From positions 28,727 to 92,726 of the forward strand of contig NZ_FNSF01000006.1 in NCBI RefSeq assembly GCF_900105455.1: 64,000 bases of DNA, written 5' to 3'. Below the pieces are notes generated by a model. It was not told the origin of the DNA and did no database searches. It saw nothing but the letters and a program-made list of their open reading frames with translations. The stretch is from Tenacibaculum sp. MAR_2009_124. Lineage in GTDB: Bacteria > Bacteroidota > Bacteroidia > Flavobacteriales > Flavobacteriaceae. The position numbers were made by a program, and so were the translations under genes. Below are positions 28,093 to 35,406 of this stretch, piece after piece (within the stretch, counting starts at the first letter, position 1; each line of letters opens with the position of its first letter).

Positions 28093-28351
28093 TTAAAAAA
28101 AAATCAAATAAAAGATATGAAGGTTTACATCCCAAACTTATTCACCTAGATGATAAAACATTCAATTTACTTACAAAATGTTCTCAATTAAGAAAAACTA
28201 ATTTGAAAAAATATATAGAAGAACTATGCAGATTACAGGCAAAAGATGAAGCCGAAGCTTATATTAAACAACAAGAAAGTATAAAGAACCATACCAATAA
28301 AAAAGTATAGTTATTTCACACTTTTTTGACATTAAAAAAACAATATTAGTT

Positions 28352-28534
28352 ATGTTAGAAGAAGCTATAAACGAAATAAAGAAACACATGGACTCTTATC
28401 CTGACATCTATAAATTTTCAATAGTTGATGATATCACTATTTATTATACTCTTGAAGAGTATGAGCAAAAATCTTTTAGTAATACTATTGAACTTATCGC
28501 ATGGTGTGAAAATAACTTAGAACAAAAACTATAA
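28352..28534 (+). CDS. First small gene of the array, unknown
   Basis: 60 residues, acidic (MLEEAINEIKKHMDSYPD), with tyrosine-rich strands (KFSIVDDITIYYTLEEYEQ) and a C-terminal helix. Unlike the genes that follow, no core repeat lies upstream of it; the first core is after its stop (28551). The upstream 42 nt end in AATATTAGTT. Not recognised. Confidence 0.55.
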   Translation: MLEEAINEIKKHMDSYPDIYKFSIVDDITIYYTLEEYEQKSFSNTIELIAWCENNLEQKL

Positions 28535-28574
28535 GAGAACTCTAATTAACCGATCACTTAAACACAACAAGATT

Positions 28575-28769
28575 ATGATAATTGAAAAATCAAATTTCTT
28601 AAGTTCAAATCATTCTAATAAAATATACTTATTAAAAGGAAATAAGACAGTTAGTCTTTCTTTAGAGGAATTAAATTCTAAAATTGAAAATTTACCTAAA
28701 GGGGAAAAAGTAATAGATTTTTTTCCTGGTCCAAAAGGAGAAGATTTAATAGAAACTAAAGTTCAATAA
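28575..28769 (+). CDS. Array gene, unknown
   Basis: 64 residues (MIIEKSNFLSSNHSNKIY), with a GDK-like turn-rich C-terminus (KGEKVIDFFPGPKGEDLIE). Its last codons, GTT CAA TAA, belong to the core repeat that follows at 28771. It begins 24 nt after the core at 28551. No family recognised. Confidence 0.55.
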   Translation: MIIEKSNFLSSNHSNKIYLLKGNKTVSLSLEELNSKIENLPKGEKVIDFFPGPKGEDLIETKVQ

Positions 28770-28787
28770 AACGATAAGTAAAACAAT

Positions 28788-29081
28788 ATGGAAAAATTAA
28801 GAAATGAAGAAAAAGAACTATTACTCGAAAAATTAAGTGTAGTAAAAAAAGAGTTTTCTCAAAAACTAAAGGCATTAAACTTAGGAAGTGATTCAATTAA
28901 TGGTATGTTAAAAAGAACTAAACTAAGTCAAGAAGCAACAAGTAAATTGAAAGATTTATGTCCTTTAATAGATGATTTAGTTTTGAATTATAAAGGAAAC
29001 AAAAATGAACTAAAAAAAGATTTAAACGAAATATTTAAAAATTCCCTTAATGAAATTATAGGAATTACTATGGGATTATAA
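28788..29081 (+). CDS. Array gene, helical protein, unknown
   Basis: 97 residues, strongly helical and charged (EEKELLLEKLSVVKKEFSQKL). The first 36 nt from the core through codon 7 match the start of the gene at 31286, after which the two proteins are unrelated. This suggests a recombination event within the coding start or a shared expression signal. Confidence 0.55.
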   Translation: MEKLRNEEKELLLEKLSVVKKEFSQKLKALNLGSDSINGMLKRTKLSQEATSKLKDLCPLIDDLVLNYKGNKNELKKDLNEIFKNSLNEIIGITMGL

Positions 29082-29114
29082 AGTCTAAATAACCGATCAC
29101 TTAAAATCATAAAA

Positions 29115-29744
29115 ATGCTAAACCGAATAATTGATGCAATCTATTTTACATTTGAAAATTCAAAAAGTCTTTTTGAAGATGCCTCTATTCTAAAAGAAAA
29201 CAAAAAATTTGGAAGAGCTTATACTTTATTCCATTTATCTTTTGAAGAATCTGGAAGGTTTTATATTCTCTATAATCTATTTATAAGCTATTTAAGAGGA
29301 AAAATAAAAGCTAAAGATTTAAATTATGGAAAGCTAAAGAAATTAGGTTATGAAGATCATATAACTAAATTAAATGAAAGTTACCAGGGGATGAAAGATA
29401 TTTCTACTATTCTTCTGATGGTTTTAAGGGATCAAACCGAAAACGAAGAATTAAAGAAAGAAATTGAAAAGGATATTAATGATTTAGGAAAACTGATTGA
29501 ACAATTTGAAATACCCACTTCCGAATTAAATGAGTTAAAAAATGTAGGTCTTTATGTTACTTTTAAAAATAATCAATTCAGACTTCCAGATAAAACGATA
29601 ACTGTTAACCAATTTATTCAAATTGAAAAACTAGCCACTTTAAGTCTTAGTTTTTTGGAAAAAGTTATGGAATTCGCAGAAGCTCATGGAGGATTACATG
29701 ATTACGACAGACAAGTGAAAATAGAAAAAACAAAGTCTAATTAA
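29115..29744 (+). CDS. AbiV-like HEPN abortive-infection protein
   Basis: 209 residues, all helical. Residues 10-55 (SLFEDASILKENKKFGRAYTL, then FHLSFEESGRFYIL) fit the AbiV/HEPN pattern in which a hydrophobic helix with RAxxLxxLAxEE is central. AbiV proteins are phage-defence factors that block translation. The HEPN Rx4-6H motif is not clearly visible, so RNase activity is uncertain. Its stop lies in the next core repeat. It is the clearest hint that the array stores defence genes. Confidence 0.6.
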   Translation: MLNRIIDAIYFTFENSKSLFEDASILKENKKFGRAYTLFHLSFEESGRFYILYNLFISYLRGKIKAKDLNYGKLKKLGYEDHITKLNESYQGMKDISTILLMVLRDQTENEELKKEIEKDINDLGKLIEQFEIPTSELNELKNVGLYVTFKNNQFRLPDKTITVNQFIQIEKLATLSLSFLEKVMEFAEAHGGLHDYDRQVKIEKTKSN

Positions 29745-29781
29745 CCGATAAGAAAAATAACATAAATTATAACCATACCTC

Positions 29782-30021
29782 ATGAATTATATAATAATAG
29801 CTAAAAGTGAAAAATTTAATAAAACAATTCACGAATGTGAAGAAGTTCTTTTAAAAGGAGACCGTGTTGTATTAGAATCACATAATGGAAATAAATATAC
29901 TTTCTTAATATCTGATAGATACTATGATCCAATCAAAAAAGAATGGATGTTCGCAACATTCCCTATATCTGGGATGTCCGTTGATAGTGTCCTGGAAAAA
30001 TATAAAAAAGCAAGTTTATAA
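29782..30021 (+). CDS. Array gene, unknown
   Basis: 79 residues, mixed beta and helix (MNYIIIAKSEKFNKTIHECEEV, ISDRYYDPIKKEW). It looks like a small single-domain protein. Preceded by the core at 29746 and followed by the variant core CGAA at 30033. Not recognised. Confidence 0.55.
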   Translation: MNYIIIAKSEKFNKTIHECEEVLLKGDRVVLESHNGNKYTFLISDRYYDPIKKEWMFATFPISGMSVDSVLEKYKKASL

Positions 30022-30056
30022 GTTCAATAAACCGAACACTAAAACACAACAATATT

Positions 30057-30305
30057 ATGGACTACAAAATATTAGAAGCAGTAATAAAATATAATCATCC
30101 ACATAATGATTACGTAATTTCAGTTGCAATAGAAAGTTCTCCTGGTTATTGGAAAGCATATTACAAACAGGTAAACGAAATTTCTGAAAAGAGTTTGCAA
30201 AAAGTTGCTGCAATTGGAAATAAATATTCTAAGCATAGAGCTTTAGAAATATTCGAAAGTTGCAGAGAGATAGAGAATTTAAAAAGACACGTTTACGAAA
30301 GTTAG
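30057..30305 (+). CDS. Array gene, unknown
   Basis: 82 residues (MDYKILEAVIKYNHPHNDYV) with a helical C-terminal half that has HRALEIFESCREIENLKRH. It lies between variant cores CGAA (30033) and CAAT (30312). Not recognised. Confidence 0.55.
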   Translation: MDYKILEAVIKYNHPHNDYVISVAIESSPGYWKAYYKQVNEISEKSLQKVAAIGNKYSKHRALEIFESCREIENLKRHVYES

Positions 30306-30333
30306 TAAAACCAATCACTTAAAAAATGTAAAA

Positions 30334-30624
30334 ATGGGATTATCTAAAAGCAGTGTAATAAAAGCAAAAAAAATATTATCTGAAATAATAGAAACGGATT
30401 GTATTAAAGAACTTCCATATGGAAAATGGGATTGTAAAGACACAAAGATCATTTTGTGTTACGATAAAAAGTCAGATGGTGGTTATGAAAATGTTTTTAT
30501 AAATATAAAAGATATTTCGGAAGATCAAAAAGAGTATTTCAATACTAGAAAAAATGAAATTGGTAATTCTTCTTTCTTAAAAGAACCGGACGAAAATAAT
30601 TTAACTGCTTTAGGGTGGTTTTAA
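30334..30624 (+). CDS. Array gene, unknown
   Basis: 96 residues. An N-terminal helix with basic residues (LSKSSVIKAKKILSEIIE) is followed by a strand-rich domain (WDCKDTKIILCYDKKSDGG, VFINIKDISEDQ). Four cysteine or aspartate residues do not form an obvious metal site. It is followed by a variant core TGAT (30638). Confidence 0.55.
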   Translation: MGLSKSSVIKAKKILSEIIETDCIKELPYGKWDCKDTKIILCYDKKSDGGYENVFINIKDISEDQKEYFNTRKNEIGNSSFLKEPDENNLTALGWF

Positions 30625-30669
30625 AAGTTCAGTAAACTGATAAGATATAAATACAAAAAACTATAAATT

Positions 30670-30843
30670 ATGATAGAATGTTTTCCTGCTGATAATTTTT
30701 ACATAGCTACATCAATGGCTAATGATAGAATAAAAGAGTTAAATAAGTCATACAAAGTAATAAGCATACATACAGCTATTTCTAAAGAAGAAGATGAAGA
30801 AGAAATATGTAACGTTATTGTTTTGTTTGAAAAAGTTCAATAA
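30670..30843 (+). CDS. Array gene, short (57 residues), unknown
   Basis: A short frame starting MIECFPADNFYIATSMANDR and ending FEKVQ, with the GTT CAA TAA ending shared by several cassettes and supplied by the core repeat (30846). The start lies 32 nt after the previous core, as in its neighbours. The two repeats and consistent spacing support it despite the length. Confidence 0.5.
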   Translation: MIECFPADNFYIATSMANDRIKELNKSYKVISIHTAISKEEDEEEICNVIVLFEKVQ

Positions 30844-30869
30844 ACCAATAAGTAAACAACGATAGTATT

Positions 30870-31214
30870 ATGAAAATAATGATGTTTTTTAACGATGAAT
30901 GCCATAAAGGAACTAAGTATTATAACAATGACATTGATTTTGATTATAGATTTTTTTCATTTAAATATAATATTGATTGTGTTCCAAGAAAAGGAGATAA
31001 TATATTAATTGACATTAATAGTAACAATCTTCAAGAATTTGTAACTGGTGAAGATAACTTACATGATAAAACCTATGATTATATGAAATCTATTCTTGAA
31101 AAACATATGGACGAAGTAAATTTTAAAGATCCAGAATTTATAGTTGAAAAAGTACAATGGTTTTTTATGGATAATCCTTGGGTATTAATTACTTTATCTC
31201 CTATCAAACGATGA
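30870..31214 (+). CDS. Array gene, unknown
   Basis: 114 residues (MKIMMFFNDECHKGTKYYNN), with an acidic middle part (GDNILIDINSNN) and a C-terminal strand region (WFFMDNPWVLITLSPIKR). The stop TGA overlaps a CGATG core at 31209. A 17-codon frame starts at that core and ends at 31264, where another degenerate repeat follows; this may be the remains of a deleted cassette. Confidence 0.55.
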   Translation: MKIMMFFNDECHKGTKYYNNDIDFDYRFFSFKYNIDCVPRKGDNILIDINSNNLQEFVTGEDNLHDKTYDYMKSILEKHMDEVNFKDPEFIVEKVQWFFMDNPWVLITLSPIKR

Positions 31215-31285
31215 TACAATTTTATATACCGAATCCAAAAGACGAGCAGATAATATATGTCTAAATAACTTATAAGTAAAACAAT

Positions 31286-31543
31286 ATGGAAAAATTAAGA
31301 AATGAGTTTATAGAAGATAAAGTAAGTATTGAAAATGTAGAACAGAAAAAAAAGGATAATTTACCTTTTGGTCTAAGAATAATCTTTAGTCTAATTATAT
31401 TCATACCAATGATGTTTCTTTTATATGATTATGCAGAAAATCCAGAAATAAAAAAAATGATTATTGGATTGAGTGGTTTTTTAGGGATAATTACTTTCTT
31501 ATATGTAGTGTATAAATTTTTAAATAAACCAAAGTATAAATAA
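31286..31543 (+). CDS. Array gene, two-helix membrane protein
   Basis: 85 residues: a charged N-terminus (MEKLRNEFIEDKVSIENVEQ), then two transmembrane helices (about residues 32-50 and 57-78) with a short tail. The start region is identical at DNA level to gene 28788, but the rest is unrelated. Possibly an immunity-type membrane protein; not recognised. Confidence 0.55.
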   Translation: MEKLRNEFIEDKVSIENVEQKKKDNLPFGLRIIFSLIIFIPMMFLLYDYAENPEIKKMIIGLSGFLGIITFLYVVYKFLNKPKYK

Positions 31544-31551
31544 CCGATAAT

Positions 31552-31926
31552 ATGAAAACATTTAAAGCATTTCCAAAAAAAAATGAATTTGTAGCTATTG
31601 AGGCTCTATTTGATATTATTGCTGAAAGTAAAACTAGAGCGAATGAGCTAATAGAAAGTTTAGGGGAAAATTCAGAAGATTTTTACTTAGATGAAACTTT
31701 TGGAGTAAAAGACCAAATGGGAAACTTTTCCAAAGAAACTATAATTAAGATTACAAAAAAAGAGGAACCAGATATTACCCAAGAACTTACAGCCGAATCA
31801 GTTTTTGAAATAGCTAAATCATTGAATCCAGAAGAATATTATTCTTTGATCTCTTTGATTTTGAAAAGAGACGAAGAAGGTGCAAAAGATATCATCTTCA
31901 ATTTACTTAAATGGAAAGAAGATTAA
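31552..31926 (+). CDS. Array gene, acidic helical protein, unknown
   Basis: 124 residues (MKTFKAFPKKNEFVAIEALFDIIAESKTRA), negatively charged, with a helical C-terminal domain (ESVFEIAKSLNPEEYYSLISL, ILKRDEEG). It begins only 7 nt after the core at 31545. Not recognised. Confidence 0.55.
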   Translation: MKTFKAFPKKNEFVAIEALFDIIAESKTRANELIESLGENSEDFYLDETFGVKDQMGNFSKETIIKITKKEEPDITQELTAESVFEIAKSLNPEEYYSLISLILKRDEEGAKDIIFNLLKWKED

Positions 31927-31963
31927 AAAAGTTCAATAAACCGATCATTAAAATAATATAGAA

Positions 31964-32560
31964 ATGACTGAGCAAGAAAAAATGTTTATCGAGTCTTGTC
32001 TCGAAGGGAATTTAAGAAGTATTAAAATGTGTGTTAAACACGGAGTAAATATTCATGTACAAAATAATTGGTCTATTGATATAGTGGCAAGAAAAGGTTA
32101 CTCTAAAATTGTTAAGTATTTTCTAGAAAATGGAATTTCTAATAAGGAAGCTACAGAAAAAAAAGTTTTAGCTTACTGTTGTCATAATGGAGATTATGAT
32201 ACGGTAAAATACCTTATTGAAAGATCTGATGAATACAAAGTAGATCATTCTTCTTTACAATGGGCAGCTTCAAAGGGAGATCAACTTATAGTAGAAATGC
32301 TTCTCGCATATATAAATGATTTAAGTGGTCTTTTTTGTAGTGCTGCTCAATCAGGAAATGTAAATTTAATGCAATTTTTAATAGATAATGATTTACAGAA
32401 TCTTGACCATAGTGCTGAAAGAGCAGTTTATTGGGGTGCTGAAAAAAACAAATGGAATTGCGTTGATATTCTTTTAAATAATGAAATAGGAACACTTGAT
32501 AATTTAGGCAGTTATAAAGATAAATACTTCGACTGGAAACAAAAGATTAAACAAGTATAA
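31964..32560 (+). CDS. Ankyrin-repeat protein
   Basis: 198 residues with about five degenerate ankyrin repeats from residue 10 on (for example GNLRSIKMCVKHGVNIHVQ, GYSKIVKYFLENGI, GDYDTVKYLIERSD, GDQLIVEMLLAYIND, GNVNLMQFLIDND). Ankyrin repeats bind other proteins; in accessory arrays such proteins can be immunity or anti-defence factors, which is only a possibility here. The stop is part of the core repeat at 32566. Confidence 0.75.
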   Translation: MTEQEKMFIESCLEGNLRSIKMCVKHGVNIHVQNNWSIDIVARKGYSKIVKYFLENGISNKEATEKKVLAYCCHNGDYDTVKYLIERSDEYKVDHSSLQWAASKGDQLIVEMLLAYINDLSGLFCSAAQSGNVNLMQFLIDNDLQNLDHSAERAVYWGAEKNKWNCVDILLNNEIGTLDNLGSYKDKYFDWKQKIKQV

Positions 32561-32575
32561 TAAACCGATCACATT

Positions 32576-32728
32576 ATGAATATTAAAACCTTAATAGAAA
32601 AGCTTGAAAGATTAAGAGAGCGAAACGGAGATAATATCGAAGTTCGTTTAGGAGAGTATGGTGGTGGTTCTAGTCAAGTAAACGGAAGTTACTATGATGA
32701 TGCAGAAGAACTAATAATAATTCATTAA
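32576..32728 (+). CDS. Array gene, short (50 residues), unknown
   Basis: A short frame starting MNIKTLIEKLERLRERNGDN, then IEVRLGEYGGGSSQVNG and an acidic end. It resembles the N-terminal pattern of small phage and mobile-element proteins with IKTLIEKLERL. It begins 10 nt after one core (32566) and its stop is in the next (32731), which makes it a compact complete cassette. Confidence 0.55.
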   Translation: MNIKTLIEKLERLRERNGDNIEVRLGEYGGGSSQVNGSYYDDAEELIIIH

Positions 32729-32764
32729 ACCGATCACTTAAAAGGAATAAAAAACCAGAAGTTT

Positions 32765-33001
32765 ATGAATACATATTTTTCATCCAGTAAAAAGTTTACC
32801 GAAAAAGATATGATAGAGTTTGCTCATTATTGTATTTTAAGTAAAAAGGAATATTCCCCTTTTATTGACGAAAATAAAAGTCTTTTAGAAGAATGGATAA
32901 AGAATAAAAATAAACTTGAAGAAAAGTATTCAAGTGAAGAATATAAGATGGAGCAAGAAGCTATATTAAATCAAACACTTAAACGTACAGGAAATATATA
33001 A
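32765..33001 (+). CDS. Array gene, unknown
   Basis: 78 residues (MNTYFSSSKKFTEKDMIEFA), helical and charged, with a glutamate-rich C-terminal helix (KLEEKYSSEEYKMEQEAIL). The cores at 32731 and 33005 flank it. Not recognised. Confidence 0.55.
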   Translation: MNTYFSSSKKFTEKDMIEFAHYCILSKKEYSPFIDENKSLLEEWIKNKNKLEEKYSSEEYKMEQEAILNQTLKRTGNI

Positions 33002-33028
33002 AACCGATCACTAAAACACTATAATGTT

Positions 33029-33361
33029 ATGATAATATTTTTAGTAAGTATTCTATTCCTTTTATTAGTTTACTTTTTATACAAAAGACAAATTAATATA
33101 ATAAAATCCTTTCATTATGAGGTGGCTTTAATTACGGATAATTTAGGAAAGAAAGAGTTTAAGATTGTGGTAATAAATCCAAAAAAAGACAAGCCAATAG
33201 TAGCTGAAAAATTAGATATAATTAAAGGAGGATTGATTTCAAAAAGAGCGTATCAAATCTTTAAATCTTCTTGGGAAAATAAAGAAGAAGCTCTAAAGGA
33301 ATTTGAAAAATTAAAGATTCATCTAGGTATTGAGAAATACGAACAGAATATTAAAGTATAA
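33029..33361 (+). CDS. Array gene, membrane-anchored protein, first of two identical copies
   Basis: 110 residues: one N-terminal transmembrane helix (residues 1-18, MIIFLVSILFLLLVYFLY), then a soluble domain with DUF-like strands (YEVALITDNLGKKEFKIVVI) and a helical end. The identical protein is encoded at 40922-41254. The duplicated DNA runs from the core at 33005 to the core at 33366, both in length and sequence. Not recognised. Confidence 0.65.
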   Translation: MIIFLVSILFLLLVYFLYKRQINIIKSFHYEVALITDNLGKKEFKIVVINPKKDKPIVAEKLDIIKGGLISKRAYQIFKSSWENKEEALKEFEKLKIHLGIEKYEQNIKV

Positions 33362-33386
33362 CAACCGATCACTAAAAAAAGATATC

Positions 33387-33635
33387 ATGAGTTACAATAT
33401 ATTAGAAACAAATATTGAATTTGAAAACGGAAATATTGATACAATTACCGTTCTAGTGGAAATGTCTGAAAATGATATTCGAGCAATTCAGGCTAATACA
33501 CAGCCAAGAGGTGGGTATATGAATATTTCTCCTGGTGCAAAATTGAATGAAGAATTATTACAGGAAATAGCAGGGTATGGAATGCAGGTCAATGCATCTC
33601 AATTTTTTCCTAAATCTAAGTATCTCAAAGTATGA
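33387..33635 (+). CDS. Array gene, unknown
   Basis: 82 residues beginning MSYNILETNIEFENGNIDTI and including QPRGGYMNISPGAKLNEELL. The ATG at 33387 was chosen; a longer frame from 33330 overlaps the previous gene and the repeat. The stop TGA lies in the repeat before the core at 33641. Not recognised. Confidence 0.6.
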   Translation: MSYNILETNIEFENGNIDTITVLVEMSENDIRAIQANTQPRGGYMNISPGAKLNEELLQEIAGYGMQVNASQFFPKSKYLKV

Positions 33636-33642
33636 TTAACCG

Positions 33643-33864
33643 ATGGCAAAATCAAACCTACTAAATCAAATAGAAAAAGCAATAAACCCTTTTATAGATT
33701 ATTCAGCCTATGAAACACCTACTCGGGTTATAATTTTATGTACAGAAGATATGTTTACTTGCGCTGTTATTAAAAAAGTAATAGATGTTTGCAAAATAAG
33801 TAATAATCGCTTCAATGTTATTAATGAAGATGAAGAACTCAGAATGGAAATATTTAAAAACTAA
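33643..33864 (+). CDS. Array gene whose start codon lies in the core repeat
   Basis: 73 residues (MAKSNLLNQIEKAINPFIDY, then TRVIILCTEDMFTCAVIKKV). The ATG is formed by the core CGATG at 33641-33645, so the repeat provides the start codon. Leucine/isoleucine-rich with a possible alpha/beta domain. Not recognised. Confidence 0.55.
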   Translation: MAKSNLLNQIEKAINPFIDYSAYETPTRVIILCTEDMFTCAVIKKVIDVCKISNNRFNVINEDEELRMEIFKN

Positions 33865-33878
33865 AATCTAACTAACCG

Positions 33879-34139
33879 ATGGTAAATATAAAAAATTTAG
33901 TATGGCCTTTAGTATTTGGATTAGCGTTAATGTTAGCTTTCTCCTTTTTTCATAACTATTTTGAAAAAAAAGACCATACTTATGAAAATATAAAAATGGT
34001 AACATTATTTTCTAAAGACACTATTACACTTCAAGATGTAAAAGAAGAGACTAATTGCTATGTATTAAAAGATAGCAGTAAAATATTTAAAAATAAAATT
34101 GTGTGGATAAAAAAAGGAAAGAAATTAAAGTCTAAATAA
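33879..34139 (+). CDS. Array gene, single-pass membrane protein
   Basis: 86 residues. An N-terminal transmembrane helix (residues 8-26, LVWPLVFGLALMLAFSFFH) precedes a small, lysine-rich external or cytoplasmic domain. The start codon again lies in the core (CGATG at 33877). The stop is in the next core repeat. Not recognised. Confidence 0.55.
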   Translation: MVNIKNLVWPLVFGLALMLAFSFFHNYFEKKDHTYENIKMVTLFSKDTITLQDVKEETNCYVLKDSSKIFKNKIVWIKKGKKLKSK

Positions 34140-34164
34140 CCGATCACTTAAAAACAATTAAATC

Positions 34165-34407
34165 ATGCCTAAAAGAAAATGGAAAGGAACTTTAACTAAA
34201 GATTTAATTTCTTTAGGTCATTCTATAAAGAATCTTCCTCCGGACTTTAAAAAAGGTCAAAAAGTAATATGTTGGAAAAAAAGCGAATATGTTGATGGAG
34301 AATGGACTGGAGGTTATGAGTACCATTATTCAGATTTAGATGGTAAAGATTTAGTTAGAACTTCAAAATTTTTAATTGAAGAATACGAAGAAAAGGACCT
34401 AGATTAA
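34165..34407 (+). CDS. Array gene, first of two near-identical copies
   Basis: 80 residues (MPKRKWKGTLTKDLISLGHS), with WKKSEYVDGEWTGGYEYHYS, a beta-rich domain, and an acidic end. The copy at 40316-40558 differs by one residue (Asp to Gly) and one base in the coding part. The duplicated segment is core to core (34141-34419 and 40292-40570, 279 bp each). Not recognised. Confidence 0.65.
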   Translation: MPKRKWKGTLTKDLISLGHSIKNLPPDFKKGQKVICWKKSEYVDGEWTGGYEYHYSDLDGKDLVRTSKFLIEEYEEKDLD

Positions 34408-34419
34408 AGTATAAAATAA

Positions 34420-34476
34420 CGATCGTTAGCCTGGTCCACTTCGTGGAACTTGGCCAACTAACAAAATATAATAAAC
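34420..34476 (+). repeat. 57-bp ORF-less unit, copy 1, with hairpin
   Basis: A unit from core to core with no ORF. Positions 34425-34462 fold: GTTAG pairs with CTAAC, GCC with GGC, and TCCAC with GTGGA (loop TTC). Two other copies (38480 and 39473) are identical from GATCG through AATAAAC. Confidence 0.8.
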
Positions 34477-34478
34477 CG

Positions 34479-34730
34479 ATGAGTTTTAAGAGAGATATTA
34501 AGAATTTGATAAAAAGACAGAACGAGTTAGACAATGCAATAGCTAAAATAAATTCTGCTGTTTTGGAAGTATGTAATTTTGATCTCGTTTTGGAAAATGT
34601 TGGGGGAGATGGTTGGTGTTTTGGTTCAGGTGTAAATGGTTTTGATTTATATATGAAGATGGAAGATGTATTAGAAGTAGTAGAAAAAAAAGGGGTGTTT
34701 ACAATTGATGATTGGAATCCTTTTAATTAA
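34479..34730 (+). CDS. Array gene whose start codon lies in the core repeat
   Basis: 83 residues beginning MSFKRDIKNLIKRQNELDN, helical at first, then VGGDGWCFGSGVNGFDLYM and an acidic end. The ATG is within the CGATG core at 34477. A longer frame from 34443 would run through the hairpin unit, so it is rejected. Not recognised. Confidence 0.6.
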   Translation: MSFKRDIKNLIKRQNELDNAIAKINSAVLEVCNFDLVLENVGGDGWCFGSGVNGFDLYMKMEDVLEVVEKKGVFTIDDWNPFN

Positions 34731-34767
34731 TTAAAGTATAAAATAACGATCACTAAAGTAAGATATT

Positions 34768-34998
34768 ATGATACAGGTATTTAACGTAAAAGAAAAATTA
34801 CCAAATGTAGAATGTGGTAGTTATTTGGCTTACGCTCCTCTTAGTTTTCCTAAAAACAGTAGATGGGTTGTTGCTGAATATTATGAAGATGTAAAGGGTT
34901 TTTATGATGAAGCTGGAGAAAATTTAATGGAGGATGTAACACATTGGTGTGAATTACCAAAAGAACCTGGAGCCACATTAAAAGTTGAATTAACCTAA
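34768..34998 (+). CDS. DUF551-like small protein
   Basis: 76 residues. The pattern (FNVKEKLPNVECGSYLAYAP, then WVVAEYYEDVKGFYDEAGE, then VTHWCELPKEPG) matches the DUF551 family of phages and mobile elements. Its function is unknown. It lies after the core at 34747; no core follows it until 36731, so it shares a larger cassette with the gene at 35407. Confidence 0.65.
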   Translation: MIQVFNVKEKLPNVECGSYLAYAPLSFPKNSRWVVAEYYEDVKGFYDEAGENLMEDVTHWCELPKEPGATLKVELT

Positions 34999-35011
34999 AC
35001 TCCAATAAAAA

Positions 35012-35032
35012 CCCACTCAAAGATTGAGTGGG
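35012..35032 (-). terminator. Hairpin, possible leftward terminator
   Basis: CCCACTC/GAGTGGG with a 7-nt loop. On the minus strand it is followed by TTTTTATTGG. On the plus strand only AAAA follows. No minus gene reads into it, so it may instead be a structural element. The remaining bases to 35406 hold an AACTTAAGA/TCTTAAGTT palindrome (35051-35073) and no gene. Confidence 0.35.
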
Positions 35033-35381
35033 AAAATTGCTATGAAAAAGAACTTAAGACGTCTCTTAAGTTATAACGAAGTTAGCGATAATAAGATTGA
35101 TTGAACTATAAAATTATATAAATAAAAAAGCAGCTAACTGCCTTCACTCAGTTAACTACTTTAAACCTCTAAATATCAAATCCGTGATAAATTTAATATT
35201 TAGGACAAAGATAATTTAAAAGTGAATAAAAATAAAATACAGTAGGTTTTCAGTTCCTTTAAAACTGTAAAGTTCTTTGACATAATTGTGGTAAGTGAAT
35301 TTTCTAGATAACTACAATTTTTAGTTTCTCATAAAAAACATAAAAGGTTCGGTTATCAGGGGAAATAAACTGGATAATAAT

Positions 35382-35389
35382 TATATTTG
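35382..35389 (+). promoter_or_regulatory. -7 promoter element of the nuclease-like gene
   Basis: TATATTTG (35382-35389) is a perfect TAnnTTTG. A start about 7 nt later leaves a leader of only about 11 nt before the TTG start at 35407. The gene is therefore transcribed on its own, unlike the cassette genes around it. Confidence 0.5.
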
Positions 35390-35406
35390 TTCGGATATAA
35401 CTAGAT

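Larger units (their letters stand above)
27546..28310 (+). pseudogene. Small DNA-binding-type gene interrupted by an IS200/IS605 element
   Basis: A start (MHNNE, from 27546) is separated by the insertion from a 3' part (about 28085-28310) that reads on to VKV with KRYEGLHPKLIHLDDKTF, LRKTNLKKYIEELCRLQ. The 3' part looks like a ribbon-helix-helix or similar small regulator of about 75 residues. An apparent longer frame from 28005 starts inside the IS element. The gene sits directly before the first cassette and may have been the array regulator. Confidence 0.55.

Noticed and set aside
28005..28310. A complete 101-residue gene
   Set aside because: Its first 27 codons lie in the insertion sequence; it is the 3' part of an interrupted gene.
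31211..31264. A 17-codon gene starting in a core repeat
   Set aside because: Too short to support as a gene; more likely remains of a cassette.
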